A stretch of 64,000 bases of DNA from Burkholderiales bacterium (GTDB lineage: Bacteria > Pseudomonadota > Gammaproteobacteria > Burkholderiales > Burkholderiaceae_C). The stretch spans positions 124,001-188,000 of the forward strand of contig RXJQ01000017.1 of NCBI GenBank assembly GCA_003963115.1. The letters are read 5' to 3'. Of the stretch, positions 1 through 8,165 are shown in pieces. The position numbers were made by a program, and so were the translations under genes. The stretch's first letter is position 1. Each line of letters opens with the position of its first letter. The notes beneath the pieces are model-generated. The model saw nothing but the letters and a program-made list of their open reading frames with translations, was not told the origin of the DNA and made no database searches.

Positions 1-1
1 G

Positions 2-625
2 GTTCATCCGTCCAATGTCGCGTCCGGCAAAACTGCCGCAGCCCCAAAAAAGCCCAGCGCCTTTACCAGCCAGGATATTGCAGAGCACCTTGACGAGGTC
101 TCCGAAGGCACCCATGGCCAGAAGGCCATCAGACCAGATGCACCAGTCGATACACCCGATCCGGCGTACCCCAAAAATACGGTGGATCCTGCTCGCAAGG
201 CCGAGGGCAACCAGGCCAGAAAGTCCTTGCGGGAGAACACACCACAGGCTGCCATGAAGAAGTGGCAGAAGCACCACATCGTTCCATGGGAGCTTAGGGA
301 GCACCCCGCCGTGTACGAATACGAGCGCCTGATTGCCAAGGTCGACAACCCCCGCGAAACGGCTGCCATCGGCAAACGATGGATCAACAGCGGCGACAAC
401 GGGCTGTCCATGCCTTCAGCATCCACCGCCCAGGACGCAACAGGCTGGACCGTCCACAAAGGCAGCCACCCCCGGTACACCAGCTGGATGGAGGGCAGAC
501 TCGATCAGCTTTGGGCCGAAAGAGCACGCCTGTCCACCGAGGAGTTTGGGCGACGCTTTGAGAGCTTGATTGGCGAGGCAGAAAACAAGCTGCGCACCAA
601 CTTCTTTGGCCCGAAATTGCGTTGA
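2..625 (+). CDS. C-terminal part of a probable CIS cargo protein with AHH/HNH-type nuclease domain (5' end outside window)
   Basis: The frame is open from base 2 to the TGA at 623-625, so this is the last ~207 residues of a longer protein; the internal GTG at 182 is not the real start. The first ~60 residues are a Pro/Ala/Lys-rich linker. From about base 260 the protein shows HHIVPW (bases 272-289), then NGLSMPS, then HKGSHPRY (from base 454). These are the spaced His/Asn/His motifs of the AHH branch of HNH/EndoVII-fold nucleases, which usually sit at the C-terminus of polymorphic toxins. It lies 10 bp upstream of the tube-domain gene of an extracellular contractile injection system, so I infer a cargo or effector role. 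No immunity-like gene follows directly. The N-terminus, which could carry a DUF4157 or other loading domain, cannot be seen. Confidence 0.75.
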   Translation, partial: VHPSNVASGKTAAAPKKPSAFTSQDIAEHLDEVSEGTHGQKAIRPDAPVDTPDPAYPKNTVDPARKAEGNQARKSLRENTPQAAMKKWQKHHIVPWELREHPAVYEYERLIAKVDNPRETAAIGKRWINSGDNGLSMPSASTAQDATGWTVHKGSHPRYTSWMEGRLDQLWAERARLSTEEFGRRFESLIGEAENKLRTNFFGPKLR

Positions 626-635
626 AAGACACACC

Positions 636-1289
636 ATGAGCAGCTACCCCAGCAACACCCCCCGCCTGCTCAAGGGCGCCCTGATCGGCGTGGACCTCTT
701 CAACCCGTTGGCCAGCGTGGTCGTGTTCCAGTACAACCCCGACACCATGACGCGCAGGCTGGAGCCACGCGGCGTGGGCGGCAACGATGGCGATCGGGGC
801 GAGGCCTACCGCCTGAGTGGGCCGCCAAAGGAAACCATCACCGTCGCCATCGAGATCGATGCCACCGATGGCCTGGCCGATGCCGATGCGCTGGCCACCG
901 CCACCGGCATCACACCCACCCTGGCCGCGCTAGAAATGATGCTCTACCCCAAGAGCGCATTGGTGATCGCCAACACGGTGCTGTCGGCCGTGGGCACGGT
1001 CGAGATCCTGCCGGCCGAAGGGCCCACGGTGCTCTTCATCTGGGGCCCCACACGTGTGCTGCCGGTGCGCATCTCGGGCATGACCATCACCGAAGAGGCC
1101 TATGACACGCTGCTCAACCCGACACGGGCCAAGGTCGATCTCACGCTCAATGTGCTGAGCTACAACGACCTCAAGCTCAGCTCGCCAGGCAATGCCCTGT
1201 TCATGGTGCACCAGATCACCAAGGAAGTGCTGGCCACCACCAACATCTACAACAGCGTGCAGAACGTCGGCACGGCACTCAAGCTCTGA
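636..1289 (+). CDS. Contractile injection system tube-domain protein (N-terminal half of Afp7/Pvc7 type)
   Basis: 217 residues. The start is the ATG at 636 (MSSYPSN), 10 bases after the preceding stop; the frame is open further upstream but overlaps the nuclease gene. The N-terminal segment KGALIGVD...VVVFQYNPDTMTRRLEP is the pattern of the CIS_tube N-terminal domain found in Afp7/Pvc7-like proteins, which adapt the end of the inner tube to the central baseplate hub. In Afp and PVC this domain and a C-terminal LysM are parts of one polypeptide; here the LysM part is the next, separate gene. Cytoplasmic assembly as part of the baseplate is expected. No catalytic motif is visible. Confidence 0.8.
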   Translation: MSSYPSNTPRLLKGALIGVDLFNPLASVVVFQYNPDTMTRRLEPRGVGGNDGDRGEAYRLSGPPKETITVAIEIDATDGLADADALATATGITPTLAALEMMLYPKSALVIANTVLSAVGTVEILPAEGPTVLFIWGPTRVLPVRISGMTITEEAYDTLLNPTRAKVDLTLNVLSYNDLKLSSPGNALFMVHQITKEVLATTNIYNSVQNVGTALKL

Positions 1290-1318
1290 GCGCAGGCAAG
1301 CACAGGAGGACGCATCAC

Positions 1319-1639
1319 ATGGCCACCACCTTCCCCGCCAACAGCCGCTACCAGGCCACCGACACCACACGCATCACCCTGCCCGATGGCAGCGAGGTGG
1401 TCTACCTCCAACGGCGCTTCCTGCCTCAACCCGAGCAGCTCGCGATGTGGCGCCAGTTCGATGTCGTGCAGGGCGACCGGCTCGACAACCTCGCGGCCCA
1501 ATGGATCGGCGACCCCGAGCAGTTCTGGCGCATCGCGGATGCCAACCGCGCCATGCGGCCCGAGGAGCTGGTCGAGGTCATCGGGCGACGCCTGACCATC
1601 GCCCTGCCAGACGGCGTGCCAGGAGCCCCGCTTGTTTGA
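1319..1639 (+). CDS. Small LysM-type baseplate protein (C-terminal half of Afp7 type)
   Basis: 106 residues, ATG at 1319 preceded by a strong AGGAGGA (1304-1310). Residues ~38-100 form a LysM-like module: FDVVQGDRLDNLAAQWIGDP, then FWRIADANRAMRP and RLTIALPDG. LysM modules in phage and CIS baseplates hold hub proteins together rather than bind cell wall. The gene lies between the tube-domain gene and the hub gene and its stop overlaps the next start, so the product most likely joins tube and hub. Calling it the detached LysM part of an Afp7-like protein is inference from gene order. Confidence 0.8.
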   Translation: MATTFPANSRYQATDTTRITLPDGSEVVYLQRRFLPQPEQLAMWRQFDVVQGDRLDNLAAQWIGDPEQFWRIADANRAMRPEELVEVIGRRLTIALPDGVPGAPLV

Positions 1640-2759
1640 CGCCACCCACGTCACCTTGATGATCGGCCCCTTGCCGGCGCCGCTGCCCGCGCCTTTGCCC
1701 TTGACAGAGGCCTTGCAGCGCATCGAGGTCAACAGCTCGCGCGAGCGCAGCGGCTTTCAGATCTCTTTCTCGATGGGCAAGAACTCGCCGCTGCAACTGG
1801 CCCTGCTGCCCGCCGGCTTCTTCGACCCGATGATCACGCGCGTGGTCATCATGGTCACGGTCAAGGGCATCCCGCAGGTGCTGATGGACGGCGTGGTCAC
1901 GCGCCAGGAGATGCAGCCCGGCAACCAGCCCGGTCAGTCGACCCTGACCATCACCGGCGAGGACCTCAGCGTCTTGATGGACATCATCAGCCTGCGCATC
2001 CCCTATCCGGCCATGCCCGACAACGTGCGCATCATGACCATCCTGGCCAAGTACGCGGCCTTCGGTGTGGTACCCATGGTGATCCCGCCGCCCGTGCTCA
2101 ATGTCGACAGCCCCACCAGCCGCTTCGACACCCAGCAAGGTACCGACCGCGACTACATCAAGTCCCTCGCTTCGCAAAGCGGCTATGTGTTCTACGTCGA
2201 GCCGGGGCCCGCACCCTTGCAGAGCGTCGCCTACTTCGGCCCGGACATCCGCATCCCCGTGCTTCAACCCGCGCTCAACGTGAACATGGATGCCGACACC
2301 AATGTCGAGTCCCTGAGCTTCAGCCTCGATGGCCTGGCCAAGAAGACCTCGGTGATGTTCCTGCTGGACCCGGTCACACGCAAGATCCCGATCCCCGTGC
2401 CCATCCCAGACATCAACCCGCTGCACCCACCGCTGGGCTTGCGGCCCACGCCGCCATCGCGTGTCACCTTCGTCGAAGACACGACGCGGCTGAGCGCCAC
2501 CGAAGCCGCCAAGCGCGCCTTCGGGATCATGATGCAAAGTGCCGATGCCATCAGCGGCAGCGGCTCGCTCAATGTGGCGGCTTACGGCTCGGTCTTGCGC
2601 TCACGCATGCTGGTAGGGGTGCGTGGCGCGGGTATCGCCTATGACGGCATGTACTACGTCGACAGCGTGAACCACAGCATCAAGCGCGGGGAGTACAAGC
2701 AGAGCTTCCAAATCTCACGAGATGGATTGATCACTCAGACACCGGTGGTGACGCCATGA
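1632..2759 (+). CDS. Baseplate hub protein, VgrG/gpD (phage late control D) like (Afp8/Pvc8 type)
   Basis: 375 residues. It begins at a TTG (1632) with AGGAG at 1621-1625 and overlaps the LysM gene by 8 bases. The sequence reads as a gpD/gp27-like hub: an early FQISFSMGKNSPLQLALLP strand region, a 'VLMDGVVTRQEMQPGNQPG' barrel segment, STLTITGEDLSVLMD, then a GTDRDYIKSLASQSGYVFYVEPG segment, which is the classic 'd.dfi..LA...Gy.fyv' signature of this family. The C-terminus (GMYYVDSVNHSIKRGEYKQSFQISRDG) is also typical. It should trimerise beneath the spike. There is no fused spike OB domain; the gpV-like spike is a separate gene at 4215. The DUF4157 gene overlaps its stop as ATGA. Confidence 0.85.
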   Translation: MFDATHVTLMIGPLPAPLPAPLPLTEALQRIEVNSSRERSGFQISFSMGKNSPLQLALLPAGFFDPMITRVVIMVTVKGIPQVLMDGVVTRQEMQPGNQPGQSTLTITGEDLSVLMDIISLRIPYPAMPDNVRIMTILAKYAAFGVVPMVIPPPVLNVDSPTSRFDTQQGTDRDYIKSLASQSGYVFYVEPGPAPLQSVAYFGPDIRIPVLQPALNVNMDADTNVESLSFSLDGLAKKTSVMFLLDPVTRKIPIPVPIPDINPLHPPLGLRPTPPSRVTFVEDTTRLSATEAAKRAFGIMMQSADAISGSGSLNVAAYGSVLRSRMLVGVRGAGIAYDGMYYVDSVNHSIKRGEYKQSFQISRDGLITQTPVVTP

Positions 2760-3904
2760 AACAGACCGCAAGCCCCGAACAACGCACCTTGACCTTGCCC
2801 CATCCCGGTGGGCGATTGCTGCAACGAAAATGTGCCTGTGGTGGCACCTGCCCATCGTGCAAAGAGAAGAAGCAGATGCAGCGCAGCGCCAGCAGTGCCG
2901 CGTTCACCTCGATCTCGCCTTTGGTGGACGGTGTGTTGCGCTCCCCCGGCCAGGCGCTCGACACCGACAACCGCAGCTTCTTCGAACACAGCTATGGCAC
3001 GGACCTCAGCCAGGTCCGCGTGCACAACGACGCGCATGCGGCGGCATCGGCCCGTGCCGTGAACGCCCAGGCCTATGCGGTCGGCCAGCACATCGTGTTT
3101 GGCGATGGGCGCTATCAGCCGTCGAGCGCATCCGGCCGCAGCCTGCTGGCGCATGAGCTGGCCCACGTGGCCCAGCAGCGCCCGGGCATGTCGGCCATCG
3201 GTGACATCGAAGTTGGGGCGGTGGACTCGGCTGCAGAAGCCGATGCCGACCGCATGGCCAGCGATGCGATGGCTGGCCGCCAGACCAGCAGTGCGCTCAG
3301 CGCGCCCGCACCTACGCTGGCCCGTGCCCCCGCACCGCCCAAGCCCTGCCCGGCCACGCACACCATCGCCGACGATGTCTACAAGGGCATCGAGACCGCC
3401 TGGGCCGCGTCCAACCATGGTGGCGACACGGTAACCGAGCAGGGCGGCCGCATCGTCACCGACAAGGATGGCAAGCGCCAGATCCGCACGGGCTCGGGCG
3501 GCGGCGGCAGCATTTCACTGCCCGCCGAGCAGGCCGGGGACACCACACTGGGCACCTTCCACACCCACCCCTACAGCAAGAGCGAGGGCTCCACGGCCGG
3601 GGTCAGCTTCTCGGGCGATGACATCAACAACTTCATCGCGGGTGGGCAAGGCAATGTGAAGTACATCGGCGCGGGCACCTGCATCTTCGCGCTGGACACC
3701 ATCGACAGCACCGCGCGCGACGGCTGCAAATCCGAAGACATCAGGAAGCGCTGGAACGATGCCTTCGCGGCTGCCGGTGGCACTTTCCAGGCCAAGGTCA
3801 AGACAGCCGTCAAGGCGGCCATCGTGGGCTGTGGCCTGTGCCACTACGAGGCCTGCCGCCCCGACGAAAAAACGGCGATCCCCAAGACCGCCTCCCTGCT
3901 ATGA
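2756..3904 (+). CDS. DUF4157 (eCIS core domain) protein with C-terminal JAB/DUF4329-like peptidase domain, candidate effector
   Basis: 382 residues, ATGA overlap with the hub gene. A Cys cluster (CACGGTCPSC, residues 26-35) is followed by the DUF4157 domain (~50-175): SFFEHSYGTDLSQVRVH and the zincin motif HELAH at 133-137, with a possible third ligand in the EADADRMA stretch near 161. DUF4157 is the domain most tightly linked to extracellular contractile injection systems and is found on cargo. Residues ~195-382 form a second domain with GTFHTHP (His269 and His271) and S-G-D-D at 286-289. This is the JAMM arrangement H-x-H-P...S-x-x-D of JAB/MPN metalloproteases, closest by eye to DUF4329. 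Five further Cys residues (309, 324, 359, 362, 367) could make a zinc or disulfide site. I infer a secreted peptidase effector; the substrate is unknown. Confidence 0.8.
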   Translation: MKQTASPEQRTLTLPHPGGRLLQRKCACGGTCPSCKEKKQMQRSASSAAFTSISPLVDGVLRSPGQALDTDNRSFFEHSYGTDLSQVRVHNDAHAAASARAVNAQAYAVGQHIVFGDGRYQPSSASGRSLLAHELAHVAQQRPGMSAIGDIEVGAVDSAAEADADRMASDAMAGRQTSSALSAPAPTLARAPAPPKPCPATHTIADDVYKGIETAWAASNHGGDTVTEQGGRIVTDKDGKRQIRTGSGGGGSISLPAEQAGDTTLGTFHTHPYSKSEGSTAGVSFSGDDINNFIAGGQGNVKYIGAGTCIFALDTIDSTARDGCKSEDIRKRWNDAFAAAGGTFQAKVKTAVKAAIVGCGLCHYEACRPDEKTAIPKTASLL

Positions 3905-3942
3905 GCCGCACACACCGCAAGCACATCAAGGAGAAACACGGC

Positions 3943-4218
3943 ATGCCACTGAACACGGACGACTGGGTAGGCCTCACCGTGGCCCAGGTGCTGACCCGCT
4001 GCCACACACCCTATGAAGAGGTGGAGCTGATCGACGAGCCGCCCGGCAAGCTGCGTTCGCTGGCCTTTGTCTGCCACCAGAGCGCACCAGGCTCGCCCGT
4101 GCGCGTCGTGCTGCAGACCGATCCGGCCCTGTTCACGCCCAACCGTGACTGGAGCCGCTCGCTGGTCGAAGCCCAGAAGGTGGCCGCCGTCGTCTCGCGC
4201 CTGCAGGACCAGCCATGA
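3943..4218 (+). CDS. Small protein of unknown function next to the DUF4157-JAB gene
   Basis: 91 residues from the ATG at 3943, which has AAGGAG at 3928-3933. An alternative ATG at 3901 overlaps the DUF4157 stop as ATGA and would add 14 basic residues. The protein is acidic to neutral and looks like a small alpha/beta fold: VGLTVAQVLTR helix, EEVELIDEP strand, RSLAFVCHQ strand, VRVVLQTDPALF strand and a C-terminal helix (SLVEAQKVAAVVSRL). I recognise no family. It has two cysteines, no signal peptide and no membrane segment. Its position directly after the putative peptidase effector and before the spike gene suggests a chaperone, inhibitor or loading adaptor for that effector. That is inference from location only. 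Confidence 0.6.
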   Translation: MPLNTDDWVGLTVAQVLTRCHTPYEEVELIDEPPGKLRSLAFVCHQSAPGSPVRVVLQTDPALFTPNRDWSRSLVEAQKVAAVVSRLQDQP

Positions 4219-4754
4219 CCGACTCCGCCACCCCGGGCCGCTTCGTCGGCAAGTACCGCGCCACGGTGTTGCAGAACATCGACCCGGAGCAGCGTGGCCG
4301 CTTGCAATTGATGATCCCCGATGTGCTGGGCCCCATTCCCTCCACCTGGGCCGAAGCCTGCACGCCCCTGGCCGGCCCCACCGGCCCGCCCATGGGCGTC
4401 TACCTGGTGCCCCCCATCGGCGCGGGCGTGTGGGTCGAGTTCGAGCAAGGTGATGTCAACTACCCCATCTGGGTCGGCTGCCGCTGGGGCGCGCAAAGCG
4501 ACATCCCCACCTTGGCCAAGGCGGGCCTGCCCGTCTCACCCAACATCGTCATGCAGACCCTGGGCCAGCACGCCATGGTCATCAGCGACATGCCCCCCAC
4601 CCCGGCCACCGGCGGGATCATGCTCAAGAGCGCCACGGGCGCCATGGTTGTGGTCAACGACTCGGGCATCTACATCAGCAACGGCAAGGGCGCCACCATC
4701 ACGATGGTCGGCCCCACCGTCACGGTCAACAACGGCGCGCTCGTCGTCACGTAA
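4215..4754 (+). CDS. Baseplate assembly protein V-like spike (gpV/gp5 OB-fold)
   Basis: 179 residues, ATGA overlap with the preceding gene. The N-terminal half matches the gpV/gp5 OB-fold: FVGKYRATVLQNIDPEQRGRL, then WAEACTPLAGPTG, YLVPPIGAGVWVEFEQGDVNYPIWVG. These are the hallmarks 'g..va.V..n.DP...GRv.v..P', 'vP.vGd.VwV.fe.GD...P'. The C-terminal ~60 residues are repetitive short beta segments (GIMLKSATGAMVVVND, GIYISNGKGATITMVG, TVTVNNGALVV), as expected for the triple-stranded beta-helical needle. Three copies would sit on the hub trimer. The following PAAR-like protein would cap it. Confidence 0.88.
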   Translation: MTDSATPGRFVGKYRATVLQNIDPEQRGRLQLMIPDVLGPIPSTWAEACTPLAGPTGPPMGVYLVPPIGAGVWVEFEQGDVNYPIWVGCRWGAQSDIPTLAKAGLPVSPNIVMQTLGQHAMVISDMPPTPATGGIMLKSATGAMVVVNDSGIYISNGKGATITMVGPTVTVNNGALVVT

Positions 4755-4767
4755 GGGAGAGCATGAC

Positions 4768-5091
4768 ATGCCCGGCTATCTGGTTCAGTTCGGCGCGCAG
4801 GTCATCTGTGCACATGGCGGTCAGGCCACGGCCACCGCCCCCAACCCACGTGTGCTGCTGGGCGGTGCGCCCAGCGTGCTGATGACCACGCCGTATGTGA
4901 TCGCGGGCTGTGCCTTTCCACCGCCGCCTGCGGCCAACGGGCCCTGCGTCACGGGGCAATGGCTCTCGGGCAGCACGCGTGTGACCTCCAACGGCCAGCC
5001 GCTCGTGGTGCAAAGCAGCACCGGCATCTGCGCCCCCACCGGCACACCCATGACCGTGCTGGTGCCGCAGGCCCGCGTGTTCGCGATCTGA
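4768..5091 (+). CDS. PAAR-like spike-tip protein
   Basis: 107 residues from the ATG at 4768, with GGGAGA a few bases upstream. It is Pro/Gly/Cys rich with short beta segments: QVICAHGG near residue 14, GGAPSVLMTTPYVIAGCAFPPPP, GPCVTGQWLSGSTRVTSNGQPLVVQSS and GICAPTGTPMTVL. The repeating 'g.pv....' pattern and the CxH and Cys residues (14, 16, 48, 60, 88) fit a metal-stabilised PAAR/DUF4280-like cone that sharpens the spike. The position directly after gpV supports this. The Cys/His ligand set is not the canonical three-His-one-Cys arrangement as far as I can tell by eye. Confidence 0.75.
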   Translation: MPGYLVQFGAQVICAHGGQATATAPNPRVLLGGAPSVLMTTPYVIAGCAFPPPPAANGPCVTGQWLSGSTRVTSNGQPLVVQSSTGICAPTGTPMTVLVPQARVFAI

Positions 5092-5103
5092 ACGAGGTTC
5101 AAC

Positions 5104-5502
5104 ATGGTCATGCAGATCGACTTCCCCTTCCACTTCGACGTGAACGGCCGCACCGCGCAGACCGATGATGCCGACCACGTGCGCGACATGATCGAGTTGC
5201 TGCTCTTCACCCGCCCAGGCGAGCGCGTGAACCGGCCTGACTTCGGCAGCGGCCTCTATCACGCGGTGTTTGCGCCCAACAGCCCCGAGCTGGCCACCGC
5301 GCTCGAACACACCACGCGTGCCGCCTTGCAGCGCTACCTGGGTGATGTCATCGAGGTGCGCCAACTCACCGTGCTGGCCGACGATGCCGCCTTGCGCGTG
5401 AACCTGATCTACGCCTTGCGCAGCACGGGCGACCAGCGCAGCGAGGCCTTCACGCTGCCGTCAGCTTCTGGCACCACAGGCGGCACCGGAGCAACCCCAT
5501 GA
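5104..5502 (+). CDS. GPW/gp25-family baseplate wedge protein (Afp9 type)
   Basis: 132 residues, ATG at 5104; a second in-frame ATG two codons on (5110) is possible. The diagnostic gp25 motif LLFTRPGERVNRPDFGSGL is present at about residues 38-56, preceded by a DDADHVRDMIELLL helix. gp25-like proteins anchor the sheath to the baseplate wedge and are found in all contractile injection systems. The C-terminus is a Ser/Gly/Thr-rich tail. The stop overlaps the next start as ATGA, so its synthesis is coupled to the wedge protein that follows. Confidence 0.92.
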   Translation: MVMQIDFPFHFDVNGRTAQTDDADHVRDMIELLLFTRPGERVNRPDFGSGLYHAVFAPNSPELATALEHTTRAALQRYLGDVIEVRQLTVLADDAALRVNLIYALRSTGDQRSEAFTLPSASGTTGGTGATP

Positions 5503-8165
5503 TCACCAACACGCCAGACGGCCTGCTGTGTCAGGACGATAGCAAGCGGCGCGAATCCGTCCGCCAGTCCCAGCTCAACGGCTTGGACTATGTCGAGGTC
5601 GATTGCACCCAGACCCAGCTCACGGTCAACTTCCTCGGGCGCGTGCCCGACTGGATCACGCCAGCCCATCTGCGCATCGAAGGTGGCCGGCGCATCCGCG
5701 ACATCCAGGTGACGCGCGTCGTCATCCAGCACAGCGAGAACGAAGACCTCGACGATCAACTGATCGTCACCGTCGACAAGCCTGGCGACTTCTCGACCTA
5801 CCGCCTGTGCGTCATCGACCTCGATGACAGCGGCCAGCCTACCGGCCGCGCCCCCGCAGACTTCGACGTGCGCTACACCTGCGTGTGCTTCTCGTTCAAG
5901 CCCGACTGCCCGGCCGACATGGACTGCACGACTGCCAGCACCTGCCCGCCCGAGCCCCTGCCCCAACCCGCCATCGACTACCTCGCCAAGGACTACGCGA
6001 GCTTTCGCCGCATCCTGCTGGACCGCATGGCCCTGCTCATGCCGGACTGGACCGAGCGCCACGTACCCGACATCGGCATCACGCTGATCGAGCTGCTGGC
6101 CTATGTGGGCGACAACCTGAGCTATCAGCAAGATGCCGTGGCCACCGAAGCCTACCTGGGCACGGCACGCCAGCGCATCTCCATCCGGCGCCACGCCCGG
6201 TTGGTGGACTACCGGCTGCATGAAGGCTGTAATGCACGCAGCTGGCTGGCCTGCGAGATCAGCGACCCGACCCTGACGCTTCAATCTGCCGATTTCTACG
6301 CCATCACGCGCCATCCCGATCGCGATGGACCCTTGCTCAAGGAAGCCGATCTCCCTTTGCTGGACCCCGCGCCCTTCCTGGCCTTCGAGCCCCGTCTGCC
6401 TGCCGGGCAAAGCGGCGTCACGCTGCGCCAGGCACGCAACCGCATCCGTTTCTATGATTGGGATGAGGCCTCATGCTGCATTCCCAAGGGCAGCACCTCG
6501 GCCACGCTGGTGGACCCGGGCCAGATCCCTGCCCCCACACCCGCCCCTCCGCCGACCAACGACGAATGCTGCGACCCTGATACGCCCCCGCCCATCGACA
6601 TCCCCGGCGGCGTGGCCAGCGGCAAGTGGCATCAACTGCAACTCCAGCCTTGCGACATCCTGGTCTTCGAAGAAGTGCTGGGGCCACGCACCGGCAACCC
6701 GGCGGATGCCGACCCGACGCATCGCCACGCCGTGCGGCTCACCTCGGCCACGCCCACCTGGGACCCTTTGAGCAAGCAGCTGCTGTACGAAGTGACGTGG
6801 TGCGACGAAGACGCCTTGCCCTTCCCGCTGTGCCTGAGCGCAACCAGCGATGCCCCCGACTGCAAGGTGCTCGTGGACGTCAGCGTGGCCTGGGGCAATG
6901 TGCTGCTGGTCGACCATGGCCAGCGGGTGCACGACGACCTGGGCGCCGTGCCCATTGCCGATTCGGCCGTCAACTGTGAGGACGCCTGCCACCCGGCCGA
7001 AGTGGTGCACCAAAGCGGTCGCTACCGGCCCCGGTTGTCGCGGCTGGACATCAGCTTCGCCACGCCCCTGCCTGCCTGCCCCGACACCGCACAGGCCCAT
7101 GAATGCGGCAACTGCGGCCACGCCGCCGCCTCCACGCTTCTCACACAAGATGTGCTGGCTGCCCTGCCCGAGATCACGCTCAAAAGCCGTGCGCTCAACA
7201 CCCACCCCGACGCCTCGCCACGGCAATGGCAGCCCCGGCTGGACCTGCTCGACAGCGGCCCGGACGACCGCCACTTCGTCGTCGAGGTGGACGACCAACG
7301 CGTGGCTTGGCTGCGCTTTGGCGACGGCGAGTGCGGCTGCGCCCCCGAGGCCGGCGAGGCTTTCTCGGCCACCTACCGCATCGGCAATGGCCGCAAAGGC
7401 CTGGTCGGCGCCGAAGCCCTGACCCAGCTCGTCTTTCGCGACAAGCTGCCCGACGGCAGCGGCCTGCGCGTGCGCAACCCCATCGCGGCGCAAGGCGGCA
7501 CCGATCCCGAAGACACGGCCACCGCACGGCTGCGCATCCCACAGGCCTTCAAGCGTAAGCTCGAACGCGCCGTGACCCCCAGCGACTACGCCGACATCGT
7601 CATGCGCAACTTCGCCAGCCAGGTGCAACGCGCTGCCGCCGTGATGCGGGCCACCGGTGTGGTCACCATCATCCAGGTCGCCATCGACGCCTTGGGCCGT
7701 GCCACGCCGACCCCGGCCCTGCTGCGCTGCATCCAGGCCCATCTGCAATGCGTGCGCCGCATCGGGCACGAGGTGCATGTCGTCGCGGCCAAGTCGGTAC
7801 CGCTGGACGTGGTCTTGCACGTCTGCGTCAAGCCGGGCTACCTGCGTGCCCACGTGAAGCTCGCGCTGCTCGAAGTCCTGGGCTCGGGTCGCACAGGCCC
7901 GCAGCAAGCACCCGCCTTCTTCCACCCCGATGCGCTCGCGCTGGGAGAGTCCATTGCGCTGAGCAAGCTGGTGGCCACGGCACAGGCCGTCGAAGGCGTG
8001 GCCGGCGTCGTGCCCCTGCGTCTTCAGCGCCTCTTCGAAGGTGATGAAGGCGAGCTCGATCAAGGCTGGCTGCCCATCGGCCCGCTGGAAGTGGCCCGCC
8101 TGGACAACGATCCCAACTTGCCCGAGAACGGCCGTCTCACGCTGGAACTGGAGGGCGGAAGATGA
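5499..8165 (+). CDS. Putative baseplate assembly protein, baseplate J-like, first of two (Afp11 type)
   Basis: 888 residues. After an N-terminal beta-rich region it has a Cys-rich stretch (residues ~128-149, CVCFSFKPDCPADMDC), then the conserved IDYLAKDYASFRRILLDRM...ERHVPDIGITLIELLAYVGDNLSYQQDAVATEAYLGTARQR segment typical of wedge proteins in eCIS and related islands. The last third contains the gpJ-like core, with 'LVFRDKLPDGSGLRVRNPIAAQGGTDPED' and 'ERAVTPSDYADIVMRNFASQVQRAAA'. It should form a baseplate wedge arm. The central region has several further Cys pairs (CC at 485-486, 562-563, and a CGNCGH motif), unusual for a cytoplasmic baseplate protein. Its stop overlaps the next gene as ATGA. 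Confidence 0.88.
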   Translation: MITNTPDGLLCQDDSKRRESVRQSQLNGLDYVEVDCTQTQLTVNFLGRVPDWITPAHLRIEGGRRIRDIQVTRVVIQHSENEDLDDQLIVTVDKPGDFSTYRLCVIDLDDSGQPTGRAPADFDVRYTCVCFSFKPDCPADMDCTTASTCPPEPLPQPAIDYLAKDYASFRRILLDRMALLMPDWTERHVPDIGITLIELLAYVGDNLSYQQDAVATEAYLGTARQRISIRRHARLVDYRLHEGCNARSWLACEISDPTLTLQSADFYAITRHPDRDGPLLKEADLPLLDPAPFLAFEPRLPAGQSGVTLRQARNRIRFYDWDEASCCIPKGSTSATLVDPGQIPAPTPAPPPTNDECCDPDTPPPIDIPGGVASGKWHQLQLQPCDILVFEEVLGPRTGNPADADPTHRHAVRLTSATPTWDPLSKQLLYEVTWCDEDALPFPLCLSATSDAPDCKVLVDVSVAWGNVLLVDHGQRVHDDLGAVPIADSAVNCEDACHPAEVVHQSGRYRPRLSRLDISFATPLPACPDTAQAHECGNCGHAAASTLLTQDVLAALPEITLKSRALNTHPDASPRQWQPRLDLLDSGPDDRHFVVEVDDQRVAWLRFGDGECGCAPEAGEAFSATYRIGNGRKGLVGAEALTQLVFRDKLPDGSGLRVRNPIAAQGGTDPEDTATARLRIPQAFKRKLERAVTPSDYADIVMRNFASQVQRAAAVMRATGVVTIIQVAIDALGRATPTPALLRCIQAHLQCVRRIGHEVHVVAAKSVPLDVVLHVCVKPGYLRAHVKLALLEVLGSGRTGPQQAPAFFHPDALALGESIALSKLVATAQAVEGVAGVVPLRLQRLFEGDEGELDQGWLPIGPLEVARLDNDPNLPENGRLTLELEGGR

